Shown: positions 29,100 through 39,334, counted from the stretch's first letter. The stretch: 64,000 nt of DNA from an uncultured Duncaniella sp. (GCA_910578515.1 CAJTQR010000001.1:1-64000); one strand, 5' to 3'. Notes: generated by a model not told the origin, from the letters alone. Made by a program: numbers and translations.

Positions 29100-29165
29100 G
29101 AGAGAGGAGAAAATGAGAGGAGAAGAAATGAATAGAATTTAAATTATATAACCGTAAAAAACTGT

Positions 29166-30119
29166 TTACTCGATGGTTGCCATTACCACAAAGAAACTGC
29201 TTACACCGATGATAATCCAAAGTGAGACAGCAAGTACAAATGGTTTGAACCCAACTGCTTTTACTGTCTTGAGAGAGAGACTCGCACCAATAAGGAACAA
29301 TGTGAGAACAAGACCTTTCTTTGCGAGATATACCAATGTTCCAGTCAACGCCGACGGTAGATTGCAGTAGGTATTTATTACCATGGCGAGGATGAAGAGA
29401 AAGATAAACCAAGGTATGGATATTTTGCTCTTTTTATCACGGAATATCAGCATGGTAACCAGCGCGAGAGGGATAATCCAGAGGGCACGGGTCAGTTTGA
29501 TAAGTGTTGCAAGTTGTAAAGCTTCAGGTCCGTATGCTTCACCGGCACCAACAACCGATGAGGTGTCATGGATGGCGATTGCTGCCCAGGTTCCGAACTG
29601 AGCTTGTGACATATCAGCAAGATGACCGAGTGGAGGGAATATGAAGAGTGCAATGGCGTTGAGCACAAAAATCACACCTAATGACACTGCCATCTCATTT
29701 TCATCAGCTTTTAGTACCGGTCCTACAGCGGCAATGGCACTACCTCCGCAGATAGCAGTTCCGGAGGAGATGAGGTAAGAGGTTTTGCGGTTGATGTGTA
29801 GCCAATACCCCATCATTACACCTATTACCATAACTCCAACTACTGATACTACAGTAAATAGCATACCTTCGCTGCCGCTTTTGAGTGATTCTGTTACATT
29901 CATTCCGAATCCCAGTCCTACTACAGATGCCTGCAAGAGGTATTTGGAGGTCTTTTTATTGAATTTGGGATATGGACACTCGAAAATAAATGCAAAGAAC
30001 AAACCGAGAAAGAGAGCAAATGCTGGGGTAATACCCTGTACTCCTAAGTCAAGTAAATCTACTGGAAGGATGACCAATATTATTAAAAGGATATAAATCC
30101 ATTTAGCTGCTGATTTCAT
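29166..30119 (-). CDS. YeiH-family putative sulfate exporter
   Basis: This is a 317-residue inner-membrane protein with about nine to ten helices. It has the YeiH/UPF0324 hallmarks LDLGVQGITPAFALFLGL, ASVVGLGFGMNV, SSGTAICGGSAIAAVGPV and AIHDTSSVVGAGEAYG. Family members are annotated as putative sulfate exporters, but transport substrates are not well shown. It lies 47 bp after aroE on the same strand. Confidence 0.9.
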   Translation of the reverse strand: MKSAAKWIYILLIILVILPVDLLDLGVQGITPAFALFLGLFFAFIFECPYPKFNKKTSKYLLQASVVGLGFGMNVTESLKSGSEGMLFTVVSVVGVMVIGVMMGYWLHINRKTSYLISSGTAICGGSAIAAVGPVLKADENEMAVSLGVIFVLNAIALFIFPPLGHLADMSQAQFGTWAAIAIHDTSSVVGAGEAYGPEALQLATLIKLTRALWIIPLALVTMLIFRDKKSKISIPWFIFLFILAMVINTYCNLPSALTGTLVYLAKKGLVLTLFLIGASLSLKTVKAVGFKPFVLAVSLWIIIGVSSFFVVMATIE

Positions 30120-30166
30120 GAATCTCTGTTTTTATTTAGGTCCTTATTTATAAGAGTAATAGGGTA

Positions 30167-30925
30167 TTATAGATTCCAGATGTTCCAGGATTCAAATGCT
30201 TGTAACAAGAGCATTTCAAGCCCGTTTTTAACTTCTGCACCAGCTTTCTGGGACTTCTTCATAAAGGTTGTAACATCAGGATTGTAAATCAAATCGTAGC
30301 ATAGATGCTGTGGAGTGAGAAGGTCATAAGGAATATCAGGGCATTCATCTACTTTTGGATACATTCCCAGTGGAGTAGTATTTACCACTACTTTATGCAG
30401 TGCCATTACATCGGGAGTAAGTTCTTCGTAAGTAAGCATGCCATCACGTTTGGTACGTGACACGAGTGTTGATTCTACTCCAAGATTCTTTAATCCTTGT
30501 ACAATGGCTTTTGATGCCCCGCCGGTGCCAAGTACGAGCGCATGGGTACGATGCTCGTTTATCAGTGGTGCTATAGAATTATGGAATCCCATAGCGTCAG
30601 AATTATATCCCTTGAATCGGAGCTCGCCATTTTTGTTGCGGATGAACTTTATGACATTCACGGCGCCTATTTCGGCTGCTTCCTCATCCATTTCGTCCAT
30701 GTAGGGTATCACTTGTTCCTTGTAGGGAATGGTTACGTTTAGTCCGCAGAGTTGCGGATTCTCAGCCACGACCTCCATAAGGTCACCGATATCTGGAAGT
30801 TCAAAATTTACATATTCGGCATCGATATGTTCTGATTCGAACATGTTGTTGAAATAGTTCTGGGAAAAAGAGTGGGTTAGAGGAAATCCTATCAACCCAT
30901 AGATTTTGTGTTGTGCTAATGCCAT
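30167..30925 (-). CDS. aroE: Shikimate dehydrogenase
   Basis: AroE reduces 3-dehydroshikimate with NADPH in aromatic amino-acid synthesis. The 252-residue length is at the short end of the family. The shikimate-binding block is GFPLTHSFSQNYFNNMF, the catalytic Lys lies in NVTIPYKEQV, the Asp in GYNSDAMGF, and the nucleotide fold is VLGTGGASKAIVQGL. The start at MALAQHKIYGLIGFPL is the only plausible one. It is first in an operon with yeiH and comEC. Confidence 0.96.
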   Translation of the reverse strand: MALAQHKIYGLIGFPLTHSFSQNYFNNMFESEHIDAEYVNFELPDIGDLMEVVAENPQLCGLNVTIPYKEQVIPYMDEMDEEAAEIGAVNVIKFIRNKNGELRFKGYNSDAMGFHNSIAPLINEHRTHALVLGTGGASKAIVQGLKNLGVESTLVSRTKRDGMLTYEELTPDVMALHKVVVNTTPLGMYPKVDECPDIPYDLLTPQHLCYDLIYNPDVTTFMKKSQKAGAEVKNGLEMLLLQAFESWNIWNL

Positions 30926-30966
30926 GATATATTAATGTATATAATTGATGCTAACGAGATTTTTTG

Positions 30967-30993
30967 CAAAAATACAAAAAATAGCATAAACAA
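30967..30993 (-). promoter_or_regulatory. Possible aroE promoter
   Basis: On the minus strand TTG (30993-30991) and TATTTTTG (30974-30967) lie 16 bp apart. The -7 box is an exact TAnnTTTG match but the spacer is short and the region is generally A/T-rich, so this is tentative. Confidence 0.35.
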
Positions 30994-31100
30994 TAACGTT
31001 TTAGCTCTTAAATATGTTGTCTGATAGGTAAAGTAGTATGTTATGCTTTGTGGAAAATAGTAAGAAAAAATGATTATTTTAAAGAAAAATGTAATTTTTA

Positions 31101-31131
31101 TTGCGTAAATAAAAACAATGTGCTACTTTTG
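31101..31131 (+). promoter_or_regulatory. amtB-gltBD promoter
   Basis: TTG (31101-31103), a 20-bp spacer and TACTTTTG (31124-31131) match the consensus. The start is predicted near 31137, with a leader of about 58 nt. The promoter is bracketed by two identical 12-bp direct repeats, described separately, which suggests regulator binding. Confidence 0.75.
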
Positions 31132-31144
31132 CTGCGTAAATAAA
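31102..31144 (+). repeat. 12-bp direct repeats bracketing the amtB promoter
   Basis: tgcgtaaataaa occurs at 31102-31113 and again at 31133-31144, an offset of 31 bp or about three helical turns. The first copy overlaps the -33 element and the second covers the predicted transcription start. This layout fits an operator pair, but no regulator gene is nearby. Confidence 0.55.
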
Positions 31145-31194
31145 GATTTATTAAGGTTGTTTTAGGTTTGTTTTACAAGTAAACACATTTAGGT

Positions 31195-32616
31195 ATGAAA
31201 ATCGAAGGTAGAAAAATCAGTTACGGCTGGTTATCAGTATTAATTGGACTGATAGTATTTAGTGTCTTAGGACTCAAGGTTAACGTTCAGGATGGACAGT
31301 TCGAAATGACAAGTGACCATTTGTGGGCAAATGTGGCATGGATGATTACAGCGACGATTTTCGTACTGATGATGACGCCAGGACTCTCATTCTTTTATGG
31401 CGGTATGGTCCGTTCAAAAAATGTGATTTCTACCATGCTTCAAAGTTTCATAGTAATGGGTTTTGTGAGTGTGATATGGGTAATATTTGGTTTTGGGCTT
31501 GCTTTTGGTGATGATATATGTCACATAATAGGGAATCCTACCGATTTTTTTATGTTCAGAAACGTCGGAGTCAAGAATGTCACAGACCCAACCAACGAGT
31601 TTTCCCAGATAGGCTTGGTGACAACTACAATTCCGTTGGCGCTATTCGCGCTATTTCAGATGAAATTTGCCATTATCACCCCGTCGCTCATCACTGGAGC
31701 GTTTGCTGAGCGTGTGCATTTCACTGGTTATTTGCTTTTCATGGTGTTATGGACTGTCATGGTCTATTGTCCGTTGGCACACTGTACATGGCATCCCGAA
31801 GGATTGTTTGGTATGATGCATGTTCATGATTATGCAGGAGGTATTGTGGTACATGCAGCCTCTGGAATAGCAGCTCTTGCCGGTGCAATGTTTCTTGGAA
31901 AGCGGCAGCCTGTCAAATCGTCCAAACCGGCCAATGTGCCATTTGTCCTTTTAGGTGCTGCGCTCCTTTGGTTAGGATGGTTTGGGTTCAATGGTGGTAG
32001 CTCGCTTGCGGCAGATGGTATCGCAATATCAGCATTCCTCAATACAAATACAGCTGCAGCGACAGCAATGGTTGCATGGATTGCTCTTGATGCTGTACGC
32101 GGACGGAAGCCTTCGGCTATGGGGGCTGCAATCGGAGCTGTGGTCGGTTTGGTTGCTATCACTCCATGTGCAGGTTGGGTTTCAGTTGGCGAGAGTATAT
32201 TTATTGCATTCTTTATAACTGTCTGCTGTAATATGGCAGTGTGTTGGAAAGGTTATAGCCGAGTGCTTGATGATGCGCTTGATGTATTTCCTACTCATGG
32301 ACTTGGTGGTATAATAGGCACAGTGCTTACAGGCGTTTTTGCTTATGATTTTTTTGCCGAATCTGATTCAGAAATGATTTCACGAGGTGAATTTTTCCTG
32401 AATCATCTAATCGTGATGGCAGGGGTATTCATCTATACATTTGTAATGAGTTATGGGCTCTATTGGTTAACCAATAAGATTGTTCCCATGCGCGTATCAG
32501 GTTGGAATGAAAAGGTAGGGCTTGATTCATCACAGCATGGCGAGGAGTATGGACCGGAAGCGGCATTGGAATTGCCGTCTGACTCTGAGTGGTTCCATGG
32601 CACGGAGGAAAATTAA
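31195..32616 (+). CDS. amtB: Ammonium transporter
   Basis: Amt proteins conduct ammonium across the inner membrane as trimers. The 473-residue protein carries the family signature MTPGLSFFYGGMVRSKNVIS and both pore histidines, one in DYAGGIVVHAASG and one in FPTHGLGGIIGTV. About eleven to twelve membrane helices can be traced, with a cytosolic tail (MRVSGWNEKVGLDSSQHGE). It starts an operon with gltB and gltD, so uptake is coupled directly to glutamate synthesis. The PII protein (GlnK) that often accompanies amtB is not adjacent. Confidence 0.97.
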   Translation: MKIEGRKISYGWLSVLIGLIVFSVLGLKVNVQDGQFEMTSDHLWANVAWMITATIFVLMMTPGLSFFYGGMVRSKNVISTMLQSFIVMGFVSVIWVIFGFGLAFGDDICHIIGNPTDFFMFRNVGVKNVTDPTNEFSQIGLVTTTIPLALFALFQMKFAIITPSLITGAFAERVHFTGYLLFMVLWTVMVYCPLAHCTWHPEGLFGMMHVHDYAGGIVVHAASGIAALAGAMFLGKRQPVKSSKPANVPFVLLGAALLWLGWFGFNGGSSLAADGIAISAFLNTNTAAATAMVAWIALDAVRGRKPSAMGAAIGAVVGLVAITPCAGWVSVGESIFIAFFITVCCNMAVCWKGYSRVLDDALDVFPTHGLGGIIGTVLTGVFAYDFFAESDSEMISRGEFFLNHLIVMAGVFIYTFVMSYGLYWLTNKIVPMRVSGWNEKVGLDSSQHGEEYGPEAALELPSDSEWFHGTEEN

Positions 32617-32649
32617 AAATATAGGTACAATATATAATATGCAACAATT

Positions 32650-35600
32650 ATGATGGAAAATCGAGGACTTTATGATTCCCGGTTCGAGCATGATGCCTGC
32701 GGAGTAGGTTTGCTCGTTAACGTGAAGGGTGTCAAATCTCATCAGTTAGTGGAAAAAGGGTTACAGGTCCTGGAGCACATGGTGCACCGTGGAGCGGAAG
32801 GCGCCGACCCCAAGACTGGAGACGGTGCTGGTATAATGGTGCAGATTCCGCATGAGTTTATTTTACTTCAAGGAATTCCTGTCCCTGAAAAAGGGCGTTA
32901 TGGCTCGGGTTTGGTATTTATGCCGAACGATGTGGATGCACAGCAAATTATGCTTGACATAATTGAGCGTGAGGCGATAGAATTTAAATTGCAGCTTATA
33001 GCAGTGCGCGATGTCCCCACTAATAATGAGCAGTTAGGCTCAGTAGCTCGTAAGGCTGAACCTACTATAAAGCAGATATTTATTGCCGATGAAGAGACCT
33101 CCGAGCCAATTGATATCCGTCTTTATCTTCTCAGAAAAGCGGTTGAGAAGAAAATTGCCGCTTCTTCACTTCCCGGTAAGGATGATTTCTACATAGTCTC
33201 CCTCTCGTCTCGTGTGATTATTTACAAGGGTATGCTCTCGAGCCTTCAACTCAGGTACTATTTTCCCGACCTGATGAATCCTCATTTCACTACAGCTATG
33301 GCGCTTGTTCATTCCCGCTTCAGCACTAACACATTCCCTACATGGTCATTGGCGCAGCCTTTCAGAATGCTCGGGCATAATGGCGAAATCAACACTATTC
33401 AGGGTAATCGCCTATGGATGAAAGCAAGGGAATTTATGCTTCATCCGGAGGCTTTTGGTGGACGTGATGTTACCCCTATAGTACAGCCCGATATGAGCGA
33501 CTCGGCTTCGCTTGACAATGTTTTGGAATTTTTTGTGATGGGAGGCATGAGTCTGCCACATGCTCTTGCAATGCTTATACCGGAATCGTTCAATGATAAG
33601 AATCCTATTTCTCCGGAATTAAAGGCATTTTATGAGTATCATTCCATACTTATGGAAGCATGGGATGGACCGGCGGCACTTCTGTTCAGTGATGGGCGTT
33701 ATGCAGGAGGTATGCTTGACAGAAACGGTCTGCGTCCGGCACGCTATCTAATCACTAATAATGATACGGTGGTGCTTGCATCCGAGACCGGGGTACTCCC
33801 ATTCGATGCTTCAGAGATTAGGGAGAAAGGTCGTCTTCGTCCAGGTAAGATGATGATGATTGATATGGAGGAAGGGAAAATATACCATGATGCGGAGCTT
33901 AAGGAGGCACTTGCAGCTGAGTTTCCATATCGTGACTGGTTATCGCGCAACCGTATTAATCTTGATTCCATAAGCAGTGGCAGGAAGGTGGAGACCTCTG
34001 TGGAGGAATATGAAAAATTACTCCACGTATTTTTTTATCACCGTGAAGAGGTTGAAAAAATCATTACTCCAATGGTGGCTGATGCCAAAGAGCCAGTCAA
34101 CTCTATGGGAAAAGATACCCCTCTTGCAGTAATGTCAAATGAGCCGCAGTTGCTTTACAATTATTTCCGTCAACATTTTGCTCAAGTGACGAATCCAGCT
34201 ATAGACCCGTTGCGAGAGGAATTGGTGATGAGTCTTGACAGTTATATTGGCGCAGTAAAGCTGAATCTACTGGAGCTATCACCTGAGCTTTGCAAAATGG
34301 TGTTGTTGAAACGTCCCATTATATCCAATCGTGAGCTTGACCTGCTATGTAATCTTCGTTACAAAGGTTTCAATACTCGTAAACTTGCCATGACTTTTCC
34401 GGTAGATGAGGGCGCGGACGGTATCAGAAAAGCCGTAAAACGTCTGTGTAAGGAAGCTGAGGATGCAGTGGATGAAGGTTGTAACTATGTGGTACTAAGT
34501 GACCGAGGTGTGGATAAGACTCATGCTCCTTTGCCATCGCTCCTTGCCACGTCAGCCGTGCACCATCACTTGATTGATTGTAAGAAACGTGTACAGACCG
34601 CTCTAATTGTCGAGACTGCTGATGCCCGTGAAGTGATGCATTTCGCTCTGCTTTCGGGTTACGGTGCGAGTGCCATTAATCCTTATCTTGCTTTTGCCAT
34701 AATTGATGACCTTGTGAAACATCACGACATTCAGCTTGACTTTAATACCGCAGCCAAGAACTACATCAAAGCAATAGACAAAGGTCTGCTAAAAGTGATG
34801 TCAAAGATGGGCATATCTACAATTCCGAGCTACAAAGGTGCGCAGCTATTTGAAGCTGTAGGTCTGTCGGATAGTGTCTGTCATGAGTATTTTGGTGATA
34901 CTGTAACCAAAATAGGAGGAGTAGGAATTGATGAGCTTTATAAAGACATTGCTACCGCTCATGCCGAAGCGTTTTCGGATGATTTTGATGAGGAGCTTCC
35001 TCTACCATTCATCGGACAGTATTCTTTCCGTAAGGATGGAGAATTACACGCCTGGAATCCGGAAACTATAGCTACTCTACAACTTGCCACACGCATGGGC
35101 AGCTATAAGAAGTTTAAAGAGTATACCAATCTTGTTGACAATAAACCTGCACCTATATTTATACGTGACTTCCTCGATTTTAGAAAAGGTGAACCGATTC
35201 CCGTAGATGAGGTTGAACCTATTGAGGATATCATGAAGCGATTCGTTACAGGAGCGATGTCATTTGGTTCGATAAGCCGTGAGGCTCATGAGGCTTTAGG
35301 TATTGCTATGAATACTATTGGAGCCCGAAGCAATACGGGTGAGGGAGGCGAGGCCCCCGAGCGTTTCAAACCACGCGATGACGGGAAATCAGCTCGTTCT
35401 GCCATCAAGCAGGTTGCTTCCGGTCGTTTTGGTGTAACTGCCGAGTATCTCATGAATGCCGATGAAATCCAGATTAAGGTAGCGCAGGGAGCCAAGCCTG
35501 GTGAAGGTGGACAGCTTCCGGGCTTTAAGGTTGATAAAATCATAGCTAAAACCCGACACTCGATTCCTGGCATCTCTCTTATTTCTCCACCTCCACATCA

Positions 35601-37146
35601 TGATATCTATTCTATTGAAGATTTGGCTCAGCTAATATTTGATTTGAAAAATATTAATCCGGCAGCCAAGGTGAGTGTGAAACTTGTGGCTGAAAGCGGC
35701 GTCGGTACTATTGCGGCAGGGGTGGCTAAGGCTAAAAGTGACCTTATCACTATAAGTGGCAGCGACGGTGGTACGGGAGCATCGCCGGCAAGTTCTATTC
35801 GCTATGCGGGTGTACCTGTGGAGATTGGTCTTGCTGAAACTCAGCAGACATTGGTCATTAATAATTTACGAGGTCAGGTGAAGCTTCAGGCTGACGGACA
35901 GCTCAAGAGTGCCAGGGACGTAATTATTATGGCTATGCTTGGCGCTGAGGAGTATGGTTTCGCAACAAGTGCGTTGATTGTGCTCGGCTGTGTGATGATG
36001 CGTAAATGTCATATGAATACTTGTCCTGTAGGGGTAGCCACACAGAATGAGGAATTACGTAAGCGTTTCGTTGGTCGTTCAGAATACGTGATTAATTTTT
36101 TCAAATTTCTTGCACAGGAAATCCGTGAGACCTTAGCTGAAATTGGAGTGCGTAAGATGGATGAGATTATCGGTCGGGCAGACCTTCTGTTTGTAAAGCC
36201 TGGGATAGAGGGCTCAAAGACTGCTACTCTTGATTTCTCGCGTCTACTCTATATGCCTGAGGAGTCAGCTACTAATGCAATTATAAATGTAGTAGCTCAG
36301 AAACATGATATAGACCATGTACTTGACCGCGAGATAATAAGTCGCTCATATCCTGCCATCGAATCTTCCATGCCCGTTTCACTTGAGTTCCCAATCAAGA
36401 ACACAGACCGTTCCACAGGGGCTATGCTTTCAGGAGTTGTAGCTAAGAAATATGGCGATGCAGGTCTCCCAGAAAATACCATTCAGTGTACATTTAAGGG
36501 TGCGGCAGGGCAGAGTTTCGGCGCTTTTCTTGCTCATGGTATATCATTCCGGCTTGAGGGTGACGCCAATGACTATGTTGGTAAAGGACTTTCTGGTGGC
36601 AAGATTGTGATTGTGCCTCCGCAGGGCTCTAAATTCCCGCCTGAAGCTAATATAATTGCCGGAAATACAATTCTTTATGGTGCAACCTCAGGTGAAATAT
36701 ATATAAATGGGCGAGTCGGGGAACGTTTCTGTGTGCGAAACTCCGGTGCAATAGCCGTTGTGGAAGGTGTGGGAGACCATTGTTGTGAGTATATGACTGG
36801 AGGACGCACTGTGGTGCTTGGTTCTACTGGTCGAAACTTTGCCGCTGGTATGAGCGGCGGTATCGCATACGTATGGAATCCCGATGGGGAGTTCGATTAC
36901 TTCTGCAATATGGAGATGGTAGAATTGTCGTTGATAGAAGAGATGGCTGATAACCGGGAACTTTATCGACTTATCGGCAATCACTATAAACATACACATA
37001 GTCCGTTGGCAGCAGCTATGCTTGACAATTGGGATGAATATGTGCAGCAGTTTATCAAGGTTATACCCATCGAGTACAAAAAGGTGCTCCATGATGAGAA
37101 AATAGCCAAATTAGCACGAAAAATTGCCTCTATGGAGGTGGATTAA
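32650..37146 (+). CDS. gltB: Glutamate synthase, large subunit
   Basis: GltB moves the amide nitrogen of glutamine to 2-oxoglutarate, giving glutamate. At 1498 residues it has the full domain set. The N-terminal glutaminase nucleophile is Cys17 in HDACGVGLLV, implying removal of a 16-residue propeptide. The FMN-binding synthase barrel contains GGQLPGFKVDK, ISPPPHHDIYSIEDLAQ and SGSDGGTGASPASS. The [3Fe-4S] loop is CVMMRKCHMNTCPVG (about 1115-1130), and a C-terminal beta-helix has GLSGGKIVIVPP. Two adjacent ATG codons are possible starts. It lies between amtB (33-bp gap) and gltD (23-bp gap). Confidence 0.98.
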   Translation: MMENRGLYDSRFEHDACGVGLLVNVKGVKSHQLVEKGLQVLEHMVHRGAEGADPKTGDGAGIMVQIPHEFILLQGIPVPEKGRYGSGLVFMPNDVDAQQIMLDIIEREAIEFKLQLIAVRDVPTNNEQLGSVARKAEPTIKQIFIADEETSEPIDIRLYLLRKAVEKKIAASSLPGKDDFYIVSLSSRVIIYKGMLSSLQLRYYFPDLMNPHFTTAMALVHSRFSTNTFPTWSLAQPFRMLGHNGEINTIQGNRLWMKAREFMLHPEAFGGRDVTPIVQPDMSDSASLDNVLEFFVMGGMSLPHALAMLIPESFNDKNPISPELKAFYEYHSILMEAWDGPAALLFSDGRYAGGMLDRNGLRPARYLITNNDTVVLASETGVLPFDASEIREKGRLRPGKMMMIDMEEGKIYHDAELKEALAAEFPYRDWLSRNRINLDSISSGRKVETSVEEYEKLLHVFFYHREEVEKIITPMVADAKEPVNSMGKDTPLAVMSNEPQLLYNYFRQHFAQVTNPAIDPLREELVMSLDSYIGAVKLNLLELSPELCKMVLLKRPIISNRELDLLCNLRYKGFNTRKLAMTFPVDEGADGIRKAVKRLCKEAEDAVDEGCNYVVLSDRGVDKTHAPLPSLLATSAVHHHLIDCKKRVQTALIVETADAREVMHFALLSGYGASAINPYLAFAIIDDLVKHHDIQLDFNTAAKNYIKAIDKGLLKVMSKMGISTIPSYKGAQLFEAVGLSDSVCHEYFGDTVTKIGGVGIDELYKDIATAHAEAFSDDFDEELPLPFIGQYSFRKDGELHAWNPETIATLQLATRMGSYKKFKEYTNLVDNKPAPIFIRDFLDFRKGEPIPVDEVEPIEDIMKRFVTGAMSFGSISREAHEALGIAMNTIGARSNTGEGGEAPERFKPRDDGKSARSAIKQVASGRFGVTAEYLMNADEIQIKVAQGAKPGEGGQLPGFKVDKIIAKTRHSIPGISLISPPPHHDIYSIEDLAQLIFDLKNINPAAKVSVKLVAESGVGTIAAGVAKAKSDLITISGSDGGTGASPASSIRYAGVPVEIGLAETQQTLVINNLRGQVKLQADGQLKSARDVIIMAMLGAEEYGFATSALIVLGCVMMRKCHMNTCPVGVATQNEELRKRFVGRSEYVINFFKFLAQEIRETLAEIGVRKMDEIIGRADLLFVKPGIEGSKTATLDFSRLLYMPEESATNAIINVVAQKHDIDHVLDREIISRSYPAIESSMPVSLEFPIKNTDRSTGAMLSGVVAKKYGDAGLPENTIQCTFKGAAGQSFGAFLAHGISFRLEGDANDYVGKGLSGGKIVIVPPQGSKFPPEANIIAGNTILYGATSGEIYINGRVGERFCVRNSGAIAVVEGVGDHCCEYMTGGRTVVLGSTGRNFAAGMSGGIAYVWNPDGEFDYFCNMEMVELSLIEEMADNRELYRLIGNHYKHTHSPLAAAMLDNWDEYVQQFIKVIPIEYKKVLHDEKIAKLARKIASMEVD

Positions 37147-37169
37147 TTCACTTTTAGCTGAATATTATA

Positions 37170-38624
37170 ATGGGAAATCCAAAAGCATTTCTAAATATAC
37201 CCCGTAAGGAAGCGGGTTATCGTCCTGTTCACGACCGTGTGAATGATTATGGAGAGGTTGAGCAGACTTTAAATACAGAAGACCGTCGTCTGCAGGCATC
37301 GCGATGCATGGAGTGTGGTGTGCCTTTCTGTCATTGGAGCTGCCCACTTGGAAACCGTCAGCCGGAATGGCAGGACCGTCTATATAAAAATGATATCAAG
37401 GGGGCTTATCAACTCCTTACGATGACTGATGACTTTCCGGAATTCACCGGACGTGTATGTCCGGCGCTGTGTGAGAAAGGATGTGTGCTCAATAAGGAGC
37501 ATGAGCCGGTCACTATTAGAGAGAATGAAGCTGCCATTGTAGAGCGAGCGTTCAGTGAAGGATATGTGTCAGCTCATCCGCCAAAACATCGTACCGGCTA
37601 CCGTGTGGCTGTAATCGGCTCAGGCCCGGCAGGATTGGCATGTGCCAATCAGCTCAACCGCAAAGGACATACCGTGACTGTGTTCGAGAAAAATGAAGCT
37701 CCAGGGGGACTGCTTCGTTTCGGTATTCCCGATTTCAAACTCAATAAAAGCGTTATAGACCGACGTCTTGCACTGCTGGTCGAAGAGGGAATAGAGTTCA
37801 AGTGTGGCGTGAAAGTAGGTGAAGATATAACAGCTGAGGAATTATTAAAGAAATATGATGCAGTATGTCTGGCTATAGGAGCCGAGGTTCCGCGTAATCT
37901 CAATGTAGAGGGACGAGACTTAAAAGGTGTGCATTTTGCCCTTGAGCTGCTGCAACAGCAAAACAGAATAAATGCCGGTGCTGAGGTACAGAAGGAGCAG
38001 CGTATATCTGCCAAGAAAAAGCACGTGCTTGTAATCGGTGGTGGAGACACAGGAAGTGATTGTGTGGGCACTTCGCGCCGTCAGGGTGCTTTGTCTGTAA
38101 CGCAGATTGAAATCATGCCCAAACCTCCCGTTGGAGATAATCCTGCCACCCCATGGCCTTATTGGTCAGTAGTGTTGAAAACCTCCAGTAGCCATCTTGA
38201 GGGATGTGAGCGCCGCTGGCTGCTTGATACCCGCCGTTTTGTGCCTGATGATAGCGGACGCGTGAAAGAGGTTGAAGTCGAGGAGGTTGAATGGAGCAAA
38301 GACCCTACTACTGGCAAGATGATTTTGAATCATACCGGAAAGATAGAAAGACTAAAAGCAGACCTCGTATTACTCGCCATGGGGTTCGTAAATCCAGTAG
38401 CAGAGGGTTTGCTTGCACAGCTCGGTATAGAAAAGGATTCCCGTGGAAATGTGAAGATTAATGAGCATAACCAGTCGAGTGTTGCGAATGTGTTTGCGGC
38501 TGGAGATGTCGCTACCGGAGCATCTCTTGTAGTGCGTTGTATTGCTTCCGGACGCAATGCCGCGAAGGGAATACATGAGTATCTTACAGCCAATAGTTGT
38601 AAAAATGACCAAACCAAACAATAG
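37170..38624 (+). CDS. gltD: Glutamate synthase, small subunit
   Basis: GltD supplies electrons from NAD(P)H to GltB through FAD and iron-sulfur clusters. The N-terminal cysteine region has CMECGVPFCHWSCPLGNRQP and CPALCEKGCVLN. The FAD fold is VAVIGSGPAGLACANQLNRKG, and the NAD(P)H fold contains VLVIGGGDTGSDCVGTSRRQG. The C-terminal FAD motif is NVFAAGDVATGASLVVRCI. The length of 484 residues is standard. It ends the amtB-gltB-gltD operon and is followed by a terminator-like hairpin. Confidence 0.98.
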   Translation: MGNPKAFLNIPRKEAGYRPVHDRVNDYGEVEQTLNTEDRRLQASRCMECGVPFCHWSCPLGNRQPEWQDRLYKNDIKGAYQLLTMTDDFPEFTGRVCPALCEKGCVLNKEHEPVTIRENEAAIVERAFSEGYVSAHPPKHRTGYRVAVIGSGPAGLACANQLNRKGHTVTVFEKNEAPGGLLRFGIPDFKLNKSVIDRRLALLVEEGIEFKCGVKVGEDITAEELLKKYDAVCLAIGAEVPRNLNVEGRDLKGVHFALELLQQQNRINAGAEVQKEQRISAKKKHVLVIGGGDTGSDCVGTSRRQGALSVTQIEIMPKPPVGDNPATPWPYWSVVLKTSSSHLEGCERRWLLDTRRFVPDDSGRVKEVEVEEVEWSKDPTTGKMILNHTGKIERLKADLVLLAMGFVNPVAEGLLAQLGIEKDSRGNVKINEHNQSSVANVFAAGDVATGASLVVRCIASGRNAAKGIHEYLTANSCKNDQTKQ

Positions 38625-38683
38625 TTAGTATCTCTCCAAACCATGTAAAATTAGAAAGCACACATAGTATCTTATCTGCCACT

Positions 38684-38735
38684 CCCGCCTTCGGAATTTT
38701 GTTGCATAGGTTCCGTCGGCGGGTTTGGTCTTTTT
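38684..38735 (+). terminator. Terminator after gltD
   Basis: Arms 38684-38696 and 38711-38723 pair over 13 positions with a 2-nt mismatch in the middle and a GC-rich base. They are followed by tttggtcttttt. It lies 60 bp after the gltD stop. Confidence 0.75.
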
Positions 38736-38845
38736 ATATCTTTTTCTGACGATAATCGGACATATAATCATGAGTTTATAGAATTTTTGTCAAAAATATG
38801 TACCTTGGGGTTGAAATTTGACATTCCTACGTGTCTATAGTATGT

Positions 38846-39334
38846 ATGGTTAACAATGACGACATAGAAATACTGTTCAAGACCCATTATGCACAAATGT
38901 TCAGAGTCGCATCCATGCTTTTGCATGATGTTGATATGGCGCGTGACATGGTGCATGATGTATTTTCTGCAATTATTGATTCACCACCTTCTTTTGATAT
39001 AAACGGAGGGTACCTTGTCAATAGTGTCCGTAACAGATGCCTTAATTATATCAGGAACGTGGAGAATAGAGAGAAGCTTAATAAATCTTATCTATTGGAA
39101 ATGGACTTGTACACGTATATAGAGTGTGATAATGCCGATAGAATCGATGAATTGATGCGGTTTATTGATACTGCATTGCCAGAGCAATGTCATAGAGTGG
39201 TGAGTCTTTACTATTCGGAAGGGAAGCGCAGTTCTGAAATAGCATCAGAGTTGAATATCAGTGTATCAGCAGTTCATAAGAATCTTAACCGTGCAGTTAA
39301 ATTAATACGTAAGAAGTTAAATGGAAATGGATAA
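38846..39334 (+). CDS. RNA polymerase ECF-type sigma factor
   Basis: The 162-residue protein, started at the ATG at 38846 (MVNNDDIEILF), has sigma region 2 (FRVASMLLHDVDMARDMVHDVFSAII) and region 4 (SEGKRSSEIASELNISVSAVHKNLNRAVKLI). No region 3 or C-terminal extension is present, as expected for an ECF factor. It overlaps the anti-sigma gene by about 14 nt and forms a trio with the receptor that follows. This is the usual layout of trans-envelope signalling where ligand binding outside releases the sigma factor. No consensus -7 box is convincing upstream; TACCTTGG at 38801-38808 is close. Confidence 0.92.
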   Translation: MVNNDDIEILFKTHYAQMFRVASMLLHDVDMARDMVHDVFSAIIDSPPSFDINGGYLVNSVRNRCLNYIRNVENREKLNKSYLLEMDLYTYIECDNADRIDELMRFIDTALPEQCHRVVSLYYSEGKRSSEIASELNISVSAVHKNLNRAVKLIRKKLNGNG

